From positions 3,410,001 to 3,474,000 of the forward strand of contig OY987247.1 in NCBI GenBank assembly GCA_963920765.1: DNA of 64,000 nt, written 5' to 3'. The notes beneath the pieces are model-generated. The model was not told the origin of the DNA and ran no database searches. It saw only the letters and a program-made list of their open reading frames with translations. The DNA comes from Ulota crispa (Eukaryota; Streptophyta; Bryopsida; Orthotrichales; Orthotrichaceae). The translations under genes were made by a program, and so were the position numbers. Within the stretch, counting starts at the first letter, position 1. Each line of letters begins with the position of its first letter. Shown here piece by piece: positions 36,946 through 50,906 of this stretch.

Positions 36946-38323
36946 TTTAATCCTTTGCAAGGAAGCTTTTCAGACCTTTTTAGAGGGATAGAGGGAGTAT
37001 TCTCTTTTGTACATGGTCAACTTTGTATTTTTTGCATGCATAGTTACATATGTGTTAATCATATGGGGTTTTATATGTACATACTCAATATTTTTTCATT
37101 TATGTTATCATCATTTATAATTCTATAGTAAGTGTAGTATAAGGAGAAAGTAGAATTATTGAATGAATTAGAGTGCAAAAGCAATCCAATCACATTAAAT
37201 GCTCATTATGAAAGAATGCCAAAATATTGATTTTATAAAACACAAACATAAGGTAGATTGACACGTTAAAAACAAATTATCCTTTTGAACAATTGGAAAC
37301 CAATCATAACAATAAACTACAACAAAATGATGCACTTCATTTATTATTATTTTTCTGAAAATTGTTTCAACTAAAAATGAACCTTGATTTTTTATTACTT
37401 GATTCATTTCTACTAGGTCACTATTAACATTTTAGTAAAAACAAGTGCAATTTTTGCTTTAATAAAAAAAATACCATAAACTTGTGATGCTAACATAACA
37501 AAAATATTGATGTATATATTGTATGTTCAAATTTACCCTATCCCAATTGGCAAGTTATTAAAATCCAACAAGTATCTAATAGACATCATTAGATTGTCAA
37601 GTTTCTTTCAATATATGACGCAACAATATTCATTGGTGTTTTTTATTACAAATAAGGGCTAGGATTTTTTTTATTAATTTACACTAATATGAATACAAGT
37701 AGTGTTATATTCAAAGGTTGTGACCACTAGAAAACTATTGAATTTGACTCACACCTTGACACATCTCATTCCAACCCTTTGATCAATTACATTTACTTGT
37801 TTTATGACTAAAAAATAATATTTATATAAAAAAAGGATGATATTATTGAAATTTGAATATGAGTATGTTGAACTAACTATATAAATAATAGTGAGCTACC
37901 TCTTAATTTTTATAAAGCCAAGTCATTAGTTAAATATGGAAGTCTTTTTATGTTAAAAGCAAAAACATACACATGCAATTTTATAATGAATTTATAAAAC
38001 CTTCCAACATAATTTTTGCAATACAACTTCAATAGTACAAAGATAGTTTTGTAAAAACTAAAGCTAGAATTGATGCTCAATCAAAATGACATTATGATGG
38101 AAGAATAAAGAATGTAAAACTGATTGAAGTTTTAGATTTTTTCAAAATTTGTAATACACATGGAAAAAGACTACAATATTTTAGCCTATAAAGAAAATGA
38201 TATGGTTCTAGATTGTGCAAATAAGTTGAAAGACTAATGTTTAGAATGTATGATCTGCTTTAACAACTTACAAAAGTCTTGATTACAAAATCTAAATTGT
38301 AAATTTGGAAAAAATCCAACACA
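36946..38323. other. very AT-rich DNA upstream of the 809-codon ORF
   Basis: No gene. It would contain the promoter of the following ORF, but no confident TATA box can be singled out in such AT-rich sequence. Confidence 0.4.
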
Positions 38324-40753
38324 ATGGTGTTTGCAAATAATACTAATGATTTATTGGAAATTGAAAAGGCTAATGCGCGAAGAGCATCACGACGAAGTAC
38401 ACGAGAAAAGACAATGTTCATTATTAATACTCTTACAGAATTTGATATTGAATATCTTGACCATTTGATGTTTGATTTACCTATAAAATGGAACCACCTC
38501 ATGCCTTGTGGTGTAGCAGAAGTATTTTGTAATGCTCCAATTGAAGTACTTAATAAAATATGGAGCAAATTAGACCGCGGTAATCCTCTATATCAAATAT
38601 ATTGCAATTTGGACTGTACACTAACAGAATGGAAACCTTCTCAATTTGAAAATGAAGAGAATCGACTATATGAAAGTTTTTGTCCAACTATAATGTGTAT
38701 GAATACACAACCAGATGATTATGGTACTTTTAGAATGATTGCATACAAGAGTGCAAAATATTCTGAAAAACACAATGAAAAAAAGAAATGGTTTGCGTTT
38801 CCATCATTGAATTACCTCCCAACGGATGTGAAAAAGGTTTTAACAGGCGATGGTGGATTGTTGATTTGTTGTGGAGGTAGACAACCTCGTCGACCACCAA
38901 TATTGGGGGAAAGACTTCTTCCTTTAACTCATGATGAAGAAGATGATTATGACAGGGCAAAATATCTAGAAGGGCAATCAGTCATACTTGTTACAAATCC
39001 ACTTACTCGTGAATATTACTTCTTACCTCCAATTCCAAAAATGATTCTACAAGAAATGAGTGCATGCATAATTATGACCCCACGTGGAGCCCATACATTT
39101 AACATGCGTTGCAGTAGGATTGCTTCTTTTTTAGAAAATCGTAGATCTAGTGCTTTTTTATTGGGTCCTCTAGCATATTCTCAAGAACCAATGGAATATT
39201 ACCCCCCAGGCATTAATCCAAAATTGTATAGAAGAGGACAGTCATTTCAAGGAGATCGTATTTGGCAATACAACAATACCATAGAGATTTTTCCAAGAAA
39301 AAAAGTAGAGACAAAAGAAGAATCTAATACTTTAATAAAGAAAGGGCATGAGCCACATTCAAAGACACCCATTCCAAGACCTACAATTCATGGAAGCCTA
39401 GGGCTCACACTTGGATCTAAAAGAAAGGAGTCTATAGCAAATGCTATCATGAAAACCAACATAGATATTCATGATACTCCTAGAACAGATGTATCAGAGG
39501 AAAGTTCTGTTAGTAGCATAGAAATTGAAACAGATCCTTATCACAATCGATTGGAAGAACTTTGTCACCACTACATTGTTGTTGTTTTAGGCTATTACCA
39601 CCAATGTGCTAATGAAGACCATGCAAAAGAAGAAAAACTAGTGCTTGCAGTTTACAAGTCTATTAAAAAAGAAGATGGTTGGTGGCTCCGACCTTTGCCT
39701 TTTAATTCTCGTTTGATGCCTCAAAAACAAGGTCGAACTGGTTTAGCATTCTTGAAGAAAGATCGTTGGATGGCGGTTTGCTTTGGGGGCATTCTAGTTG
39801 AAGAGCACCTAGAAGAAGTTCCACCACAAGAACTAGATTTGGATGAAAACAGTAACCTAGGATCAACAGATGAAAACGGTTATAATAGTGACAATTCTAG
39901 CAATCAAAGTTCAAAAAATTCAAATGGTTCACATAGCTCAATTTTTTGTCCTCCAAATCCTAATAGAAACAAATCTCCAATTGGAGACCCTATACTTCCA
40001 AAAGGGTCTAAAATAATTCCAAAAACTGATGAGTGCGAGGTTGTCAGAAAAGAATTATGGTGTGAAGAGAGTTCAAGTGAAAGTACCACAAAATCTTCAA
40101 ATCCCTCTTCAAACACTCCATTAGAACCTGAATATATTTTGATTGAAACAACAAGTCCAGTTATATTTTATGTTCCCATTGTTGAATATGATGATTCAGC
40201 ACTTGCATTTTTGTTTAATCCATTTCATACTAAAGAAAGCCATTTACAACCTCCAATAATAATACAACCCTTTGGATGGCAATCCCCAATGCCCATGTTG
40301 TATGCAGTGACTCGAAATTTAGTATTAGCTGATACAATTATCATATTTGCAATTGGATTTGACACTGGGTCTAATGGAAATCCAATTCCAAGTGGGAATT
40401 TCATTCTCATTACAGAAATGCCACCTAATGTTTTCAATGATGTGTTTCAAACAATAGATTACTCACAAAAACAATTTGAATGCATTGGTGGTAATGGTCT
40501 CATTTGTATCCGTGTAATTGATATAAAGGTTGTTGCAATTTATGATATCTTAAAAAAATCATGGTATTTGCAAGAATATGCCAAATATTTGCCTACCAAG
40601 GCAAGCGTCAATCCTTTTCAAATGTTTGAAAATTGTATCTATGAACCAAGTTGGTGGCAGAAGGCAAATATTGATGACCGAGACAACAATATTGTAGAGT
40701 TGATACACCATTGCACTCCTGAAAAATACCTTGGTTGTTTTATGCCCAAGTGA
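38324..40753 (+). CDS. F-box-associated/kelch-like protein, intronless
   Basis: An unbroken 809-codon frame starts at ATG 38324 (context ACACAATGG) and ends in TGA. Two regions resemble the beta-propeller part of plant F-box/kelch proteins. Residues about 170-260 carry VKKVLTGDGGLLICCGG and VTNPLTREYYFLPPIPK. Residues about 690-790 carry ITEMPPNVFNDVF, FECIGGNGLICIR and VAIYDILKKSWYLQEY. Between them lie about 300 residues that include a second propeller-like patch (VLAVYKSIKKEDGWWLRPLP, then LMPQKQGRTGLAFLKKDRW). These residues also hold an acidic, Ser/Asn-rich linker (about 505-600). The N-terminal 100 residues sit where an F-box would be, but no typical F-box motif is visible. AT-rich codon use matches the surrounding repeats. 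Such families are expanded in bryophytes. The function could be substrate recognition in ubiquitination if an F-box is present; this is an inference. Confidence 0.55.
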   Translation: MVFANNTNDLLEIEKANARRASRRSTREKTMFIINTLTEFDIEYLDHLMFDLPIKWNHLMPCGVAEVFCNAPIEVLNKIWSKLDRGNPLYQIYCNLDCTLTEWKPSQFENEENRLYESFCPTIMCMNTQPDDYGTFRMIAYKSAKYSEKHNEKKKWFAFPSLNYLPTDVKKVLTGDGGLLICCGGRQPRRPPILGERLLPLTHDEEDDYDRAKYLEGQSVILVTNPLTREYYFLPPIPKMILQEMSACIIMTPRGAHTFNMRCSRIASFLENRRSSAFLLGPLAYSQEPMEYYPPGINPKLYRRGQSFQGDRIWQYNNTIEIFPRKKVETKEESNTLIKKGHEPHSKTPIPRPTIHGSLGLTLGSKRKESIANAIMKTNIDIHDTPRTDVSEESSVSSIEIETDPYHNRLEELCHHYIVVVLGYYHQCANEDHAKEEKLVLAVYKSIKKEDGWWLRPLPFNSRLMPQKQGRTGLAFLKKDRWMAVCFGGILVEEHLEEVPPQELDLDENSNLGSTDENGYNSDNSSNQSSKNSNGSHSSIFCPPNPNRNKSPIGDPILPKGSKIIPKTDECEVVRKELWCEESSSESTTKSSNPSSNTPLEPEYILIETTSPVIFYVPIVEYDDSALAFLFNPFHTKESHLQPPIIIQPFGWQSPMPMLYAVTRNLVLADTIIIFAIGFDTGSNGNPIPSGNFILITEMPPNVFNDVFQTIDYSQKQFECIGGNGLICIRVIDIKVVAIYDILKKSWYLQEYAKYLPTKASVNPFQMFENCIYEPSWWQKANIDDRDNNIVELIHHCTPEKYLGCFMPK

Positions 40754-42944
40754 TCATATTCCAACATTCATGTAAATTGAAGTATTTATATTGGATACAA
40801 AATCCCAAGTTGTAAATCACAAGTTATCTTTTCTACCAATGCATTAGAATCAAACCAGTGAGTCTCATAACTTTGCAACAAGCTTTTCAACAAGAATACT
40901 AGCACCCCAAACAAGATATGAAACTATAATTGAACAGTTCAAAATCCAAAAATAAAAACCATACCATAAGGTGAAAAGAAATTGAGAGCCTTTACTAATC
41001 TTTGATCCCTATAAATTGCATGATGAGAACCTGAATGGGGGCCAATCCATGTTTGGAGAGTTTTATTTGAGAGGATGAGTAAGACAACAAAATCTTCCCA
41101 TCCCCATGATTTTGTGTACAAACCAAAATTGCCTTTGTAGCCCAAGATTTAGTTAAATACGACATCCAAAAAAAACTCAAGAAATCCTCACCTAAAACTT
41201 ATATGCTCTTAACATGCAAGCCAATAAATCAATTATCAGTCTTAAACAAACCTCGAATAATTTAAAAAGTTGTACTTTGTTGGCTTTGGACCACATGTGA
41301 GGAGGCTTTGCATTAAGAGAATGCTGCCTTGAGGAAGTTTGAGTGGGTACCTTACTCAAAAACCAAGCTAAGTGCTACAAGGACAAAGCCTCGTGTAACG
41401 TAGCTGCTTGTTCTATGTATTATCCATAAAAAAATACACCCTAACATGTGACAAATCCTCTTTCAACTGCCAAAAAGAGACAAAAACCATGCTCATTGGA
41501 CAGCTTTAGGAGTACGTACAAACGTCATAAATTTACAACAAACTTCCATGACATGAGCACACGACTTTACCAGGAAACAATTTAGGTACTCACAAACGCT
41601 CAATTTGCAATGCTGCTAACATGCTAATATTGATTGAAATTATTACACACTAACCTACAAATGATATGTGTGATCACTCTCCAGATCAATATTCCCACAG
41701 GCTCATTACAATGAGGAGACAAATCCCATCTTTTCAACCTTGAATCTCCATGCCAAAAGAGACCAAGTGCAAGAAGCAGTAGTATTCACTGTAAGATTCT
41801 TAACATGTCACGAAAAACAAAAGCCGAGAGACTAGTCAAGTTTTTAGCTGCAAGGTTTCGAACATTTTCTCATCTCTGCCGAGGTATAATGAATCACCAC
41901 CGAGCAAAAAATACTTTACAAGAGTTATTCATATTGACACAGCATGGAATATTTACAACTGCGTTTGAACTAAAACATATTTGGCGAAAATCCTATTCAC
42001 TGTCAGCTAAAGTAGGACATTTTTAGTCCAATAAAGATCTTTCTCCCAAATTCTGGAGCTATTGAAAGCGAGGATGTTCAATGCACAGGGATGAATTATT
42101 TCACAAAGTGCTTGTACATACGATTTCAATGTTGTGCCAGATTGAACTACTTGGTTTTGACAAACAGTACAATCTCCTTGTCGTGAGACAGTGACTATCA
42201 ATCAAAGTGGAAGTTATCAAGCTAGTTTTACATGCGACAGAAAGGAAAAACTCACTGTCCTGGATTGGCTCTGTCCTGGCTAATAAATTTTCCCAAGCGA
42301 CATGGTACACTTATCTCCAGCCTCAAAAGTACTCGTGACAACATCCTCTGGTCTACCGATCTGTTTCTGCACAAACATACCACTTAGCTTTAGTTTCAGA
42401 GCAAAAGAAAAAGCAAATAGAATGTTCATAATTTCAGAAGTATCTTCAACCCCAAGTGTCCAAAGGGCCAAAAGTGGTCGCTTCCATATCTATAGGATCT
42501 AAAATAAACCATTTAGGACATTTTAATGCAGCAAATTGTTCCAATAGAAACAAGAAATCATAATCTACATTTTTTTAACAATAAAATATGTTTTGCAAAT
42601 TAATTTTATCAGCTTCCAAAATGGACTACCTGCTTATGACTTGGGCACTTAAAAAGTTTATCAGCAAGCGCAACGTTTCCCATTGAACTCAACTAGAGGG
42701 AGTAAGAACGCTTTCTGACAGCAGATTGAGAAATAAATCAGTAATATGAGATAGATAAACGTCAAGGGCACCATCAATTTTGCAATAGCGGATCCACTTA
42801 CTTTCTGAGAGGAAACTAAATAATTGATTTCCTTTTCCAGTAGCTCCACTGTTTTGTGCTCGTATAACTCTGCAGTCATATTGCTAGATGTACCCCATTG
42901 CCAAGATATATTTCAAGTGTGATGGTGGAAATCGTTCAGCTTGA
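40754..42944. other. intergenic between convergent genes, including the PEX1 3' UTR
   Basis: No exon-like frame is convincing. The part nearest 42,944 must hold the PEX1 3' UTR (minus strand). The poly(A) site cannot be fixed. Minus-strand frames at 40939-41180 resemble nothing known. Confidence 0.4.
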
Positions 42945-45900
42945 TTATGCCAAAGTGGCACGCTTTCCTTTGCCTTCCTGTGATTCCAACCAACGTACAA
43001 TGTTATATACTAAGTATGATTATCTGTACACAGACGATTTGGTAGTCAACAAAGCTGATGGTTCAATGTGATTAATCTTTTTTTGCAAAAGTGCTAACAA
43101 ACATACCTTCGAAGATGTCGGTTTTCTCATATCCGTAAAGGATGCATAAACACCATTTAATTTTTTCCTTTCAGCGTCGGGTACCGAAGGCCTTGCACTC
43201 AGAGCTGCAGTTTGCAAGTTTTGCATGGAGATAACTGGTTTCAAGGCTGGGCCTGCTGATGCCATCGTTTCCTTGTGCGCCAAGAAGTTATGGACAGACT
43301 CTAGCTGAGCATCAGAGCAGATAGCTTGCAAATCAGCAGCACTGAAGCCATCCGTCATAGCAGCCACAGCGTCCAAGTTCACATCATCTGCAAGCGATAA
43401 CTGTACCCCACCAATCCCATCATCCTCGTTAGAATCAAATATCACTAAATATCTGCGAACTGCTTTGGAATGAGAATTAAAAGATGTATCGTCCCCATGT
43501 ACATTCCTTGTTCCCATACATCCACAAAATGTTGAATAACAATTCATAAAACAGTACAACCATGAAAATTGCGAAATAAGAAACCGGCTGCTTCTGTAGA
43601 AGACAAAGAACCTACAGAACAGTGGTACTCTAACTAGCCCAGCACATCCCTCGACAAGCAAGTTAAACACTTGCTCATAAGGGAAATCAAAATTACCAAC
43701 CGGTGTGGGATCATCAAACATCCTTAAAGGACTCAGGATTCATGATTCCAAATCGGCCAACTTGATTGGTTATATTGTAAAATATAATTCAGATGGTACA
43801 ATATTCTGTATCAATTCAATCAGTAATGTAGTGAAAGTAACCATTGCAAGTGATGGTCCTAAAATATATTAATTGAATGAAAAAGGTTCTCGTATATGAC
43901 CTACTCAAAAATGCCAAGAAACCACCAATTTGGACCTCTTGGTCTTCCAGGGGAGAAAAGAGTAAAAAGTAAGCGACAAACCTTTCTAGAGAGCACTCGC
44001 AGTATCTCAATACGGTCAGAAATTGTGGGGAAGTCGCATATTAGCATCCGATCCAGCCGACCAGGCCGTAGTAGAGCTGCATCCAACAGATCTGGCCGAC
44101 TACACCCACAGCAACCATCCAATCTTTCCAGTGAGACCCAACAGCATTGAAAGCCAAAATCAGGGGTCAAATTATTGCAAGAGATCATGTATATGAAAGA
44201 GTAACAACATGTTAGTACCTCGTTGCAGCAAATACAAATACACCATTGAGAGCCTCGACGCCATCAAGCTCTGTCAGCAGCTGCATCCAAATCAATCACA
44301 AGTGTTATGGAGTATAGCAACAAGGATATGAAACGCAATTCTAATGAAAATTACTAATATAGAAGATGCAATACATGCATCCCAATGTGTTGCAAGATTA
44401 AGTAATGAGTTGTGGCTTGATGCAATTACTTGATTCACAACACGGTCTGTTACTCCAGTGTTGTCGTGGCCTCGCTTAGGCGCAATAGCATCAAACTCGT
44501 CAAAGAACAACAATGCTGGGGCTGCTGCTGCTGCCTTAGCAAAAACATCACGAACCTGAGCTCAAGCACACTTCCGTCATTTAGCTTCTCACCTTTCCAG
44601 TTCCGTGAACACCATTGTCATATAGCTACTAACAATTATTATATATATTAGTTGGAACAAGTGAATCTGCAAGCCTGCAAACTAAATTAACATACATCAT
44701 GGTGTTTCAGGCAATACAGAGGCGCAAAAGAAAAGGACAAAAAATTCTCACCGCTTGCTCAGAGGCTCCAATATACTTGTTCAGCAGTTCAGGGCCCTTG
44801 ACAGAAATAAAACGAAGCGAGCATGCCGCAGCAGCAGCACCTACAATATGAGTTTTGCCACACCCAGGGGGACCGTATAGAAGTACACCTGAGCGTAGTC
44901 TGAGTGGAGCCCCTTTAAACAGGTTTCCGTGTTTCACTGGCAGCTCCAGCACCTACCACACCACGGGAAAGGGTGTCAGAAAAGTGAATGCCTTCATAGT
45001 ATCCTTACATGAGGTTACTACACAAACAACAAGACCTTCCCCTAATTAGCACATCAAGGTAATGTCATGCCAAGTTCAGCATAATTGTCTGAATTACAAT
45101 CATATCATAATACAATGTTATGGGCAACGTATGTGAAGTAGAATGCAAACCTCTTGTAAAGCACGACGTGTCTCCAGCAGACCACCCACGTCATCCCATC
45201 CAGACCTTCCAACCTCAGTCCCTCCTTTTGCAATACCTTGCATAGCCGAAGGCACAAAATTGTGCTGAGCTGCTTTAAAGTCTAAAGAGTTGAGTTCAAA
45301 CTTCTCTCTCCTTGAAGACAGAGTCTGCTTTGATAACCATTCAGTGATAGACGCATGTGTAGTATCTGGAGACAGGAAGCGAGCAGCTGCCGCATGTGCA
45401 GCTCTGTCCACCAACACCTCCTGCACTTGCCATTGATAGAGAATTAACTATTTTACAAAAACGTCCACCAGGTCACAAAAGAAACAGCAGTATACAGCAT
45501 AATATTTTCGTTCTTTATAAACCACAGAGAAACCAGGTATAATCTATTAGATGTTTGATGGTCGAACCCAACTTCGACCTTGAAGAATTTTCTTGCCATT
45601 AATTTCAACTACAGTACAAGATGAATGGTATCGAGTCAACCACGTCTTCCAATTCTCAGATATTAAAAGTTCTAAACATTAGGCATTATATATATTTTGA
45701 AACGCCTATGGAATATGGGCCAAACTATACTATAAAGCATGTTCGCTCATCAACTTCCCAAACTTAAATCTAGATTTTGTATGGAAAATATACCATATAT
45801 TTCCTCCTTGTAACTCGAACCTCTCCCAAAATAACAGAATATATGAAAAAAAAATTGAAACTTGTAAGATATGGTATATGTATTGACCTTAAAAACTCCA

Positions 45901-48900
45901 CAATATTCATTTTGTATCCATTTCAAGAGTACTAGAAAACAAATAATTTAGGGGTGAACAAAATTAGGATATCTGTTCATAAACCTTCGATGGCCAGATT
46001 GCGCATCACACTATAGTCTGACTTTTCTGCAAAGGATTGAGGCGTTTTAGGGTTAAGATTACCAGGTCACTACCGTCAGCTCCATCAAAGCTCATTGCAA
46101 CTTCAGATGCTACTGACGACCTGCAAAAGAAGCCGCGAGCAGCTACAGCTTGCTCTAAGATCGTTGCCCTCTCGGACGCAGCGGGTGTAGGCAACTCCAC
46201 GTGGTAATCAAATCTCCCTACACGGCCCATAAGTAATGCATCCTTGGGAGTTAAAAAAAGCTTATAAGAGAATGAGAAGAGACGATCCACAAGGCTCCAG
46301 ATGTGCTTACTCTGAACACCCCACACCATGTAAAGTACAATTTCAATAATAGTTATTACTGACAGATGCAATATTGCACACAAAAGACGAGTTATAAGAT
46401 ACGTAAATTTGACGGAAATTTCCATTACAGCACACCTGAGAAGCACAATGTGTCCGGAATGGCCATAGGTGATCTAGCAGTAGCAAGAAAAGCTATCATC
46501 CGCTCTTGTCTGCCTCCCTGTGAACACAAAGCAGATACCAATTTAATAGAATGCCGTGTAAATAAAATACCGTACTTCAGGAACAAAAGCTAGAGATTCT
46601 CATTGAGAAAAAACCAGAAACGTGTATTTAATCCAACCTGCAATGAACTTCTTCGGTATGTATAAAATAAGGGAGGATAACCTCACCTGGTATAAATCCA
46701 TAAGATCACCGAGAAACTCTGATAAGGCCATCACTACTGTCGCTGGCTCCGGACCCTCTTCTTTAGGGAGCAAGGCGTCAAGGTCATCCAGAATTATCAA
46801 GGCTGGTGCATGATCCAGGGCTTCAGATATCGCATCGTGTAGTACATTCCGAATTGACCCAGCCTGTTCGCCAACCAGCTCGTTACACCTCACAACCACC
46901 CTGTTGTTTGCATCACAGTAAGCAAGGCTAGATAGATGTTCCAAGACAGGAACTAATAACGGAAATAATACAAACAGGAAAATTCAAACTACTGACATTT
47001 TGAGAATAAGATTCAAGTTTCAGCTAGGAGCCGTCATAAGATTGAAGAGACAATGCCTAGCAAGTTGATAACATTTAACCTCTGCATGCAAAAACTTGCA
47101 ATGTGCACCAATCAAACAATCTTTGGTAAATACTTTGCATGGAAATCCAGACCATAGTGATTCTGATATTAACGATTTGGCATTTCTACACACCCACGAA
47201 ATATTCTCAGTAAAAACACAAACTCTTCTTATAAATTTGATACAAACAATCTGCGTATTAATTCTTAGAGCACAAACTGAAGTATCACACGATTTAAAAA
47301 ATCATAATGAAATACCTGTGCGCAAGTAAACTTGGGTCTATTTGCAACTCCCGAGCCAGTGCTAAGGATGTCGTAGTTTTGCCACATGCCTGAAAAGACG
47401 AAGAGGAGCAACTCAAATATAAATAACCTAATAAATAAATGTCGACAATTATGCCTCTAAATTACTGGTAAGATTCCCGATAGCTAAACTTACAGCATCT
47501 TAAGTTTCTCGAGTTCCAATTTGAATAAACATATGTATCAGGCACTGGATCATAACGACAAGAGGATAGTCCCCACGGAACTTACAGGTGGTCCATAGAG
47601 AAGAACAGCTCCAGGAAGGTCGGTGCTATTCCTCTGAATAGTAGGTGATAGAAGAGATTTCACTCCTGCAACTCAAGAGGCATGACCTCCCGTAAATGAT
47701 CCATTCGTTTCCAGCCGAATGTACGAGAAAATGCATAAAACAAAACGAGGCAGGAGAAGTAAGACAAACTCACGGAAGAAAGTCTTCTCAAGCGCTTCTC
47801 CTAACCACCTCAGAGAAAGCAGGGTCGGTGCATTCGATTCGAAGCAGTGGGTTAACCTCCTACAGTACATAATTTCATAACTGCCAACTTTGACTGGCAA
47901 TACACCTCGGCTTCCACTGAATTTCCCTGGAGCATCCTTGCCATTATGGTCTTCTAAATCTGAAAACATCCCTTTCTCCAACAGAATGTAGCTGTTCGAC
48001 ATCCCCTGACTTGGAGAGAAGTCATTACTGGAATGTCTTGAGAATCCAATCAAGAAAAACACATCTTTTTGGTCCTGCTTTGTCAAGCTCTTTGACGATC
48101 TATGAGCACCACCTCTGCTCTCGGGATCTTTTCTCCTCGCAGGCTGCTGAGCAGGTCGAAGATGAACAATGGTTGCTCCAGAAATGGGTACATATTTCTC
48201 AGTTCCATCACAGCTAACGACGGCTGTCTGTGCTGCCACCCAATCGTGCAGCAACCTTTTCACGCTTCCCTCGGTGTTTTTCAACTCTTCAATTCGATGA
48301 ATTCCTTTCTCTTGATAATTCTCCAGTATCGAAGCCAGAAATACTTTTTGATTGCTCCATCTTCCTGTTAAACTTTCTACCTGTCTACCCCCATGCACAC
48401 GACTTTTGTTCACCTGGAGTGAATCATCAGCATTCTCTGTCTCCTCTGTACTGACCGACTCAAATACTGCTGGAGAGACTTCGAGAGAAGCGGGCATTGA
48501 AGCATTGGGATCTCCGCATGGATGGATACCAATTCCTGCTCAAGAATATTCGAGAAATCAAAAGCCAAGTTGATGATTGACCGAGACGTAACAATAAACT
48601 AGAAAACTGGTAAAATCGCTTCACAGAAGGCAGCACTAAAATACCCAAAACGGGTCTCAGAAATACACAATCTAAAAAGCGTATAGTAGAACCGAAACTT
48701 CATTTTATCTTTTTCAACGTTCATTGAACGCAACCAAGCGGAACTTGACAAAACGAACATTCCACAACTATCCCCTACCAATAATGAATATCGTGCTTGA
48801 TAAATAGTACAAAATATTGACTCTCTGAATTACTGAACGCCCAAATAGCCAAAAGTGGACGCATCCATATCTCAAAGAGTTGAAATAATTCCATCTAAGA

Positions 48901-50906
48901 AGCTTCAAGCAAGGTAATAAAATGAACCTGCATAAGAAGAAATCATACCCTAAAATTTTGAACGATAGAAACATATTTTGAAAATTACTCTAATCGACTA
49001 TTAGCTTCTTAACTGAGATTTATGTTTTTAGCAAGGATCCAGAATAGACATGACAAAGACCAAAGAGACCACTCACTTGCATGGCAGTTTAGACCCAAGT
49101 AAGTTTGAAGCGACTGAGCCAGCATAGCGTGCCCATGCAAGGCCATTGTTGTAACCACAGCCCTCACAACAACCCTCCTTCCGGAAACTTTGACTTTAGG
49201 TTTTCCATCAACGAGTTCTGTTCTCTCAGCTTCAGTAGAAAGCAATTCCTCCCGCTCCCCATTTCGTGCATTGTATGACCTGCCCTTCACTGAGAGCTCG
49301 CCCAACGCAACAAGCTGACCATTCGTGAGCCTTAATTCTTTCGCAGTCACAGGGCACAGGAAGACGGCAGTAGTAGGCTCACTAAAGCAGACGAGTTTCC
49401 CAATATTAACGGGTTGCATAAAAGAAGGGTCCAGCTCCTGAACCCGGAGCCAGGTATGCCCCGTCCACACTGGAGCCTTGTCTGCATTCCCATTTTCTAC
49501 AGAAACCTTCGCATCAATAGACGGCGTTGACACCACTCGTTTCTTCGGAGCAACGACGAGCTCAGCACCAGCCCCTAGTCGTACCTGAAACCATTGCCAA
49601 AGTCCTTGATATAAAGCAATCATGAAAGAAGCTCAAACCAAATAATTTAGATACACGCTTCAGCAATATGGCATCAGGTACCTTGGCAGAATATGAAGCA
49701 GCTGCGATACTACTTAAAGAGTCTGCAACTGACCTCAAATCCAAGGTTTGGGAAAAACGAGAATACTCAAGCAAGAGGTACAGAAATAAATAAAAACGAG
49801 TACTACGTTACACACTAACCAGCTTGCTGGGACTAGTGGAGACGGCTTGAAGCACCAACACACTGCCGCTCTCAATCCACACAGGAAATCGTTGTCCTTC
49901 ATACAATACTCCCACCTGCGTTAAAGTATCATCCAAAAGGGGTCAACTCATATCCATCAAGAACGTTGAATGTGGTTGTGAGAAAACAAAATAAAATTCA
50001 ACATAAGAAAGTCCTCATATGGTCCACTCAAAACTACTAAAAAACATGAGATTCAATTTGGGCTACTTAACTATTTACAGATTAAGTTCCCACATCCAGT
50101 AAAGAAATGCACAAATCACCTCGATGAGTAAAAGCCGTTCGACATACACCAAGATATCTATTACGGAAACATATCACAATCGCAAAGACTCCTATTATGA
50201 CAAAATAGATCCACAGTCAATATCCAGCTGCTCATCCAACTGACATCAAAGGTAGAAACAGTTGTTAGAAAGTACTGACCCGGGTCAACAAGTGCTCCTC
50301 GAGAAACTCAGCATTGAGCTCCAGCATTTCCCAGTCATCTTCACTCGCAGGCTCAATGGCAATCGTGTCCGCCACGGCAATCTCAGCCCTAGCTCGAACA
50401 ATGACCCTGATGTTATTCTCTAGGCCAATGCAGTCTGCAAAGTTTTCTGCTACCTGCTCAGAAACATGCAACATTTAGGCAGATCAGAATTTGGAACAGG
50501 CGAATGCAGACGTTGTAGAGAGAGAATGAAGGTAGAGGATACTAAAATGATTAAGAACCAGATTTCGCCTCTTATAACGACTCCTGCTAACAACAGCAAA
50601 TCATCTATCCATACAAGTGGTTGCATTTTGTTAGCATGTGGCTATGTCTACAACCTCTCACTCTGACACTGCATAAGAAGTTCACACAAGGATTTCCAAC
50701 GGACGCACCTCAATATGCGAAGAGCGAGACGAAGAGCCATCCCATGCCACAAACCACGGCCCGCCTTGACCCTTCTTCCCTGGAACACGAAGCTCTAGCA
50801 CAAGAGGGAAAGACAGCAGCTGATCCGACAGAAACGCCTCCAACAGCGTGCTGGGCAACGATGCAAAACAATCCTGCTTCCCAACCCTACGTACCTCCAC
50901 CTCCAT
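42945..50906 (-). CDS. PEX1: peroxisome biogenesis protein 1 (PEX1), AAA+ ATPase
   Basis: Seventeen exons are inferred (high to low): 50906-50709, 50453-50280, 49915-49820, 49584-49077, 48535-47774, 47665-47586, 47389-47316, 46900-46687, 46517-46436, 46217-46063, 45420-45151, 44952-44752, 44555-44430, 44280-44219, 44099-43982, 43400-43107 and 42977-42945. They give 1,148 residues, near the Arabidopsis length. PEX1 pairs with PEX6 to pull ubiquitinated PEX5 from the peroxisomal membrane. The N-terminal PEX1 fold covers about 1-180 ([27 protein letters not shown]). D1 has Walker A GPPACGKT (604-611) and Walker B LIILDD (665-670). D2 has GPPGCGKT (898-905), FFDEFD, and [18 protein letters not shown] with arginine fingers. 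The C-terminus [10 protein letters not shown] matches plant PEX1. The D1 acceptor at GTGTAG (46218) restores [12 protein letters not shown]; the longer upstream frame is intron. Identity is secure; individual splice sites are inferred. Confidence 0.96.

Noticed and set aside
40939..41180. Minus-strand frames that might be an integrase remnant
   Set aside because: No catalytic residues or recognisable motif could be found.
43400..43721. N-terminal part of a 233-codon minus frame around a PEX1 exon
   Set aside because: It is read-through into the intron; the family alignment shows the exon begins at 43400 after GTACAG.
46217..46446. Upstream extension of the PEX1 exon containing GRFDYHVEL
   Set aside because: Wrong phase with the preceding exon; the acceptor at 46218 restores the conserved text.
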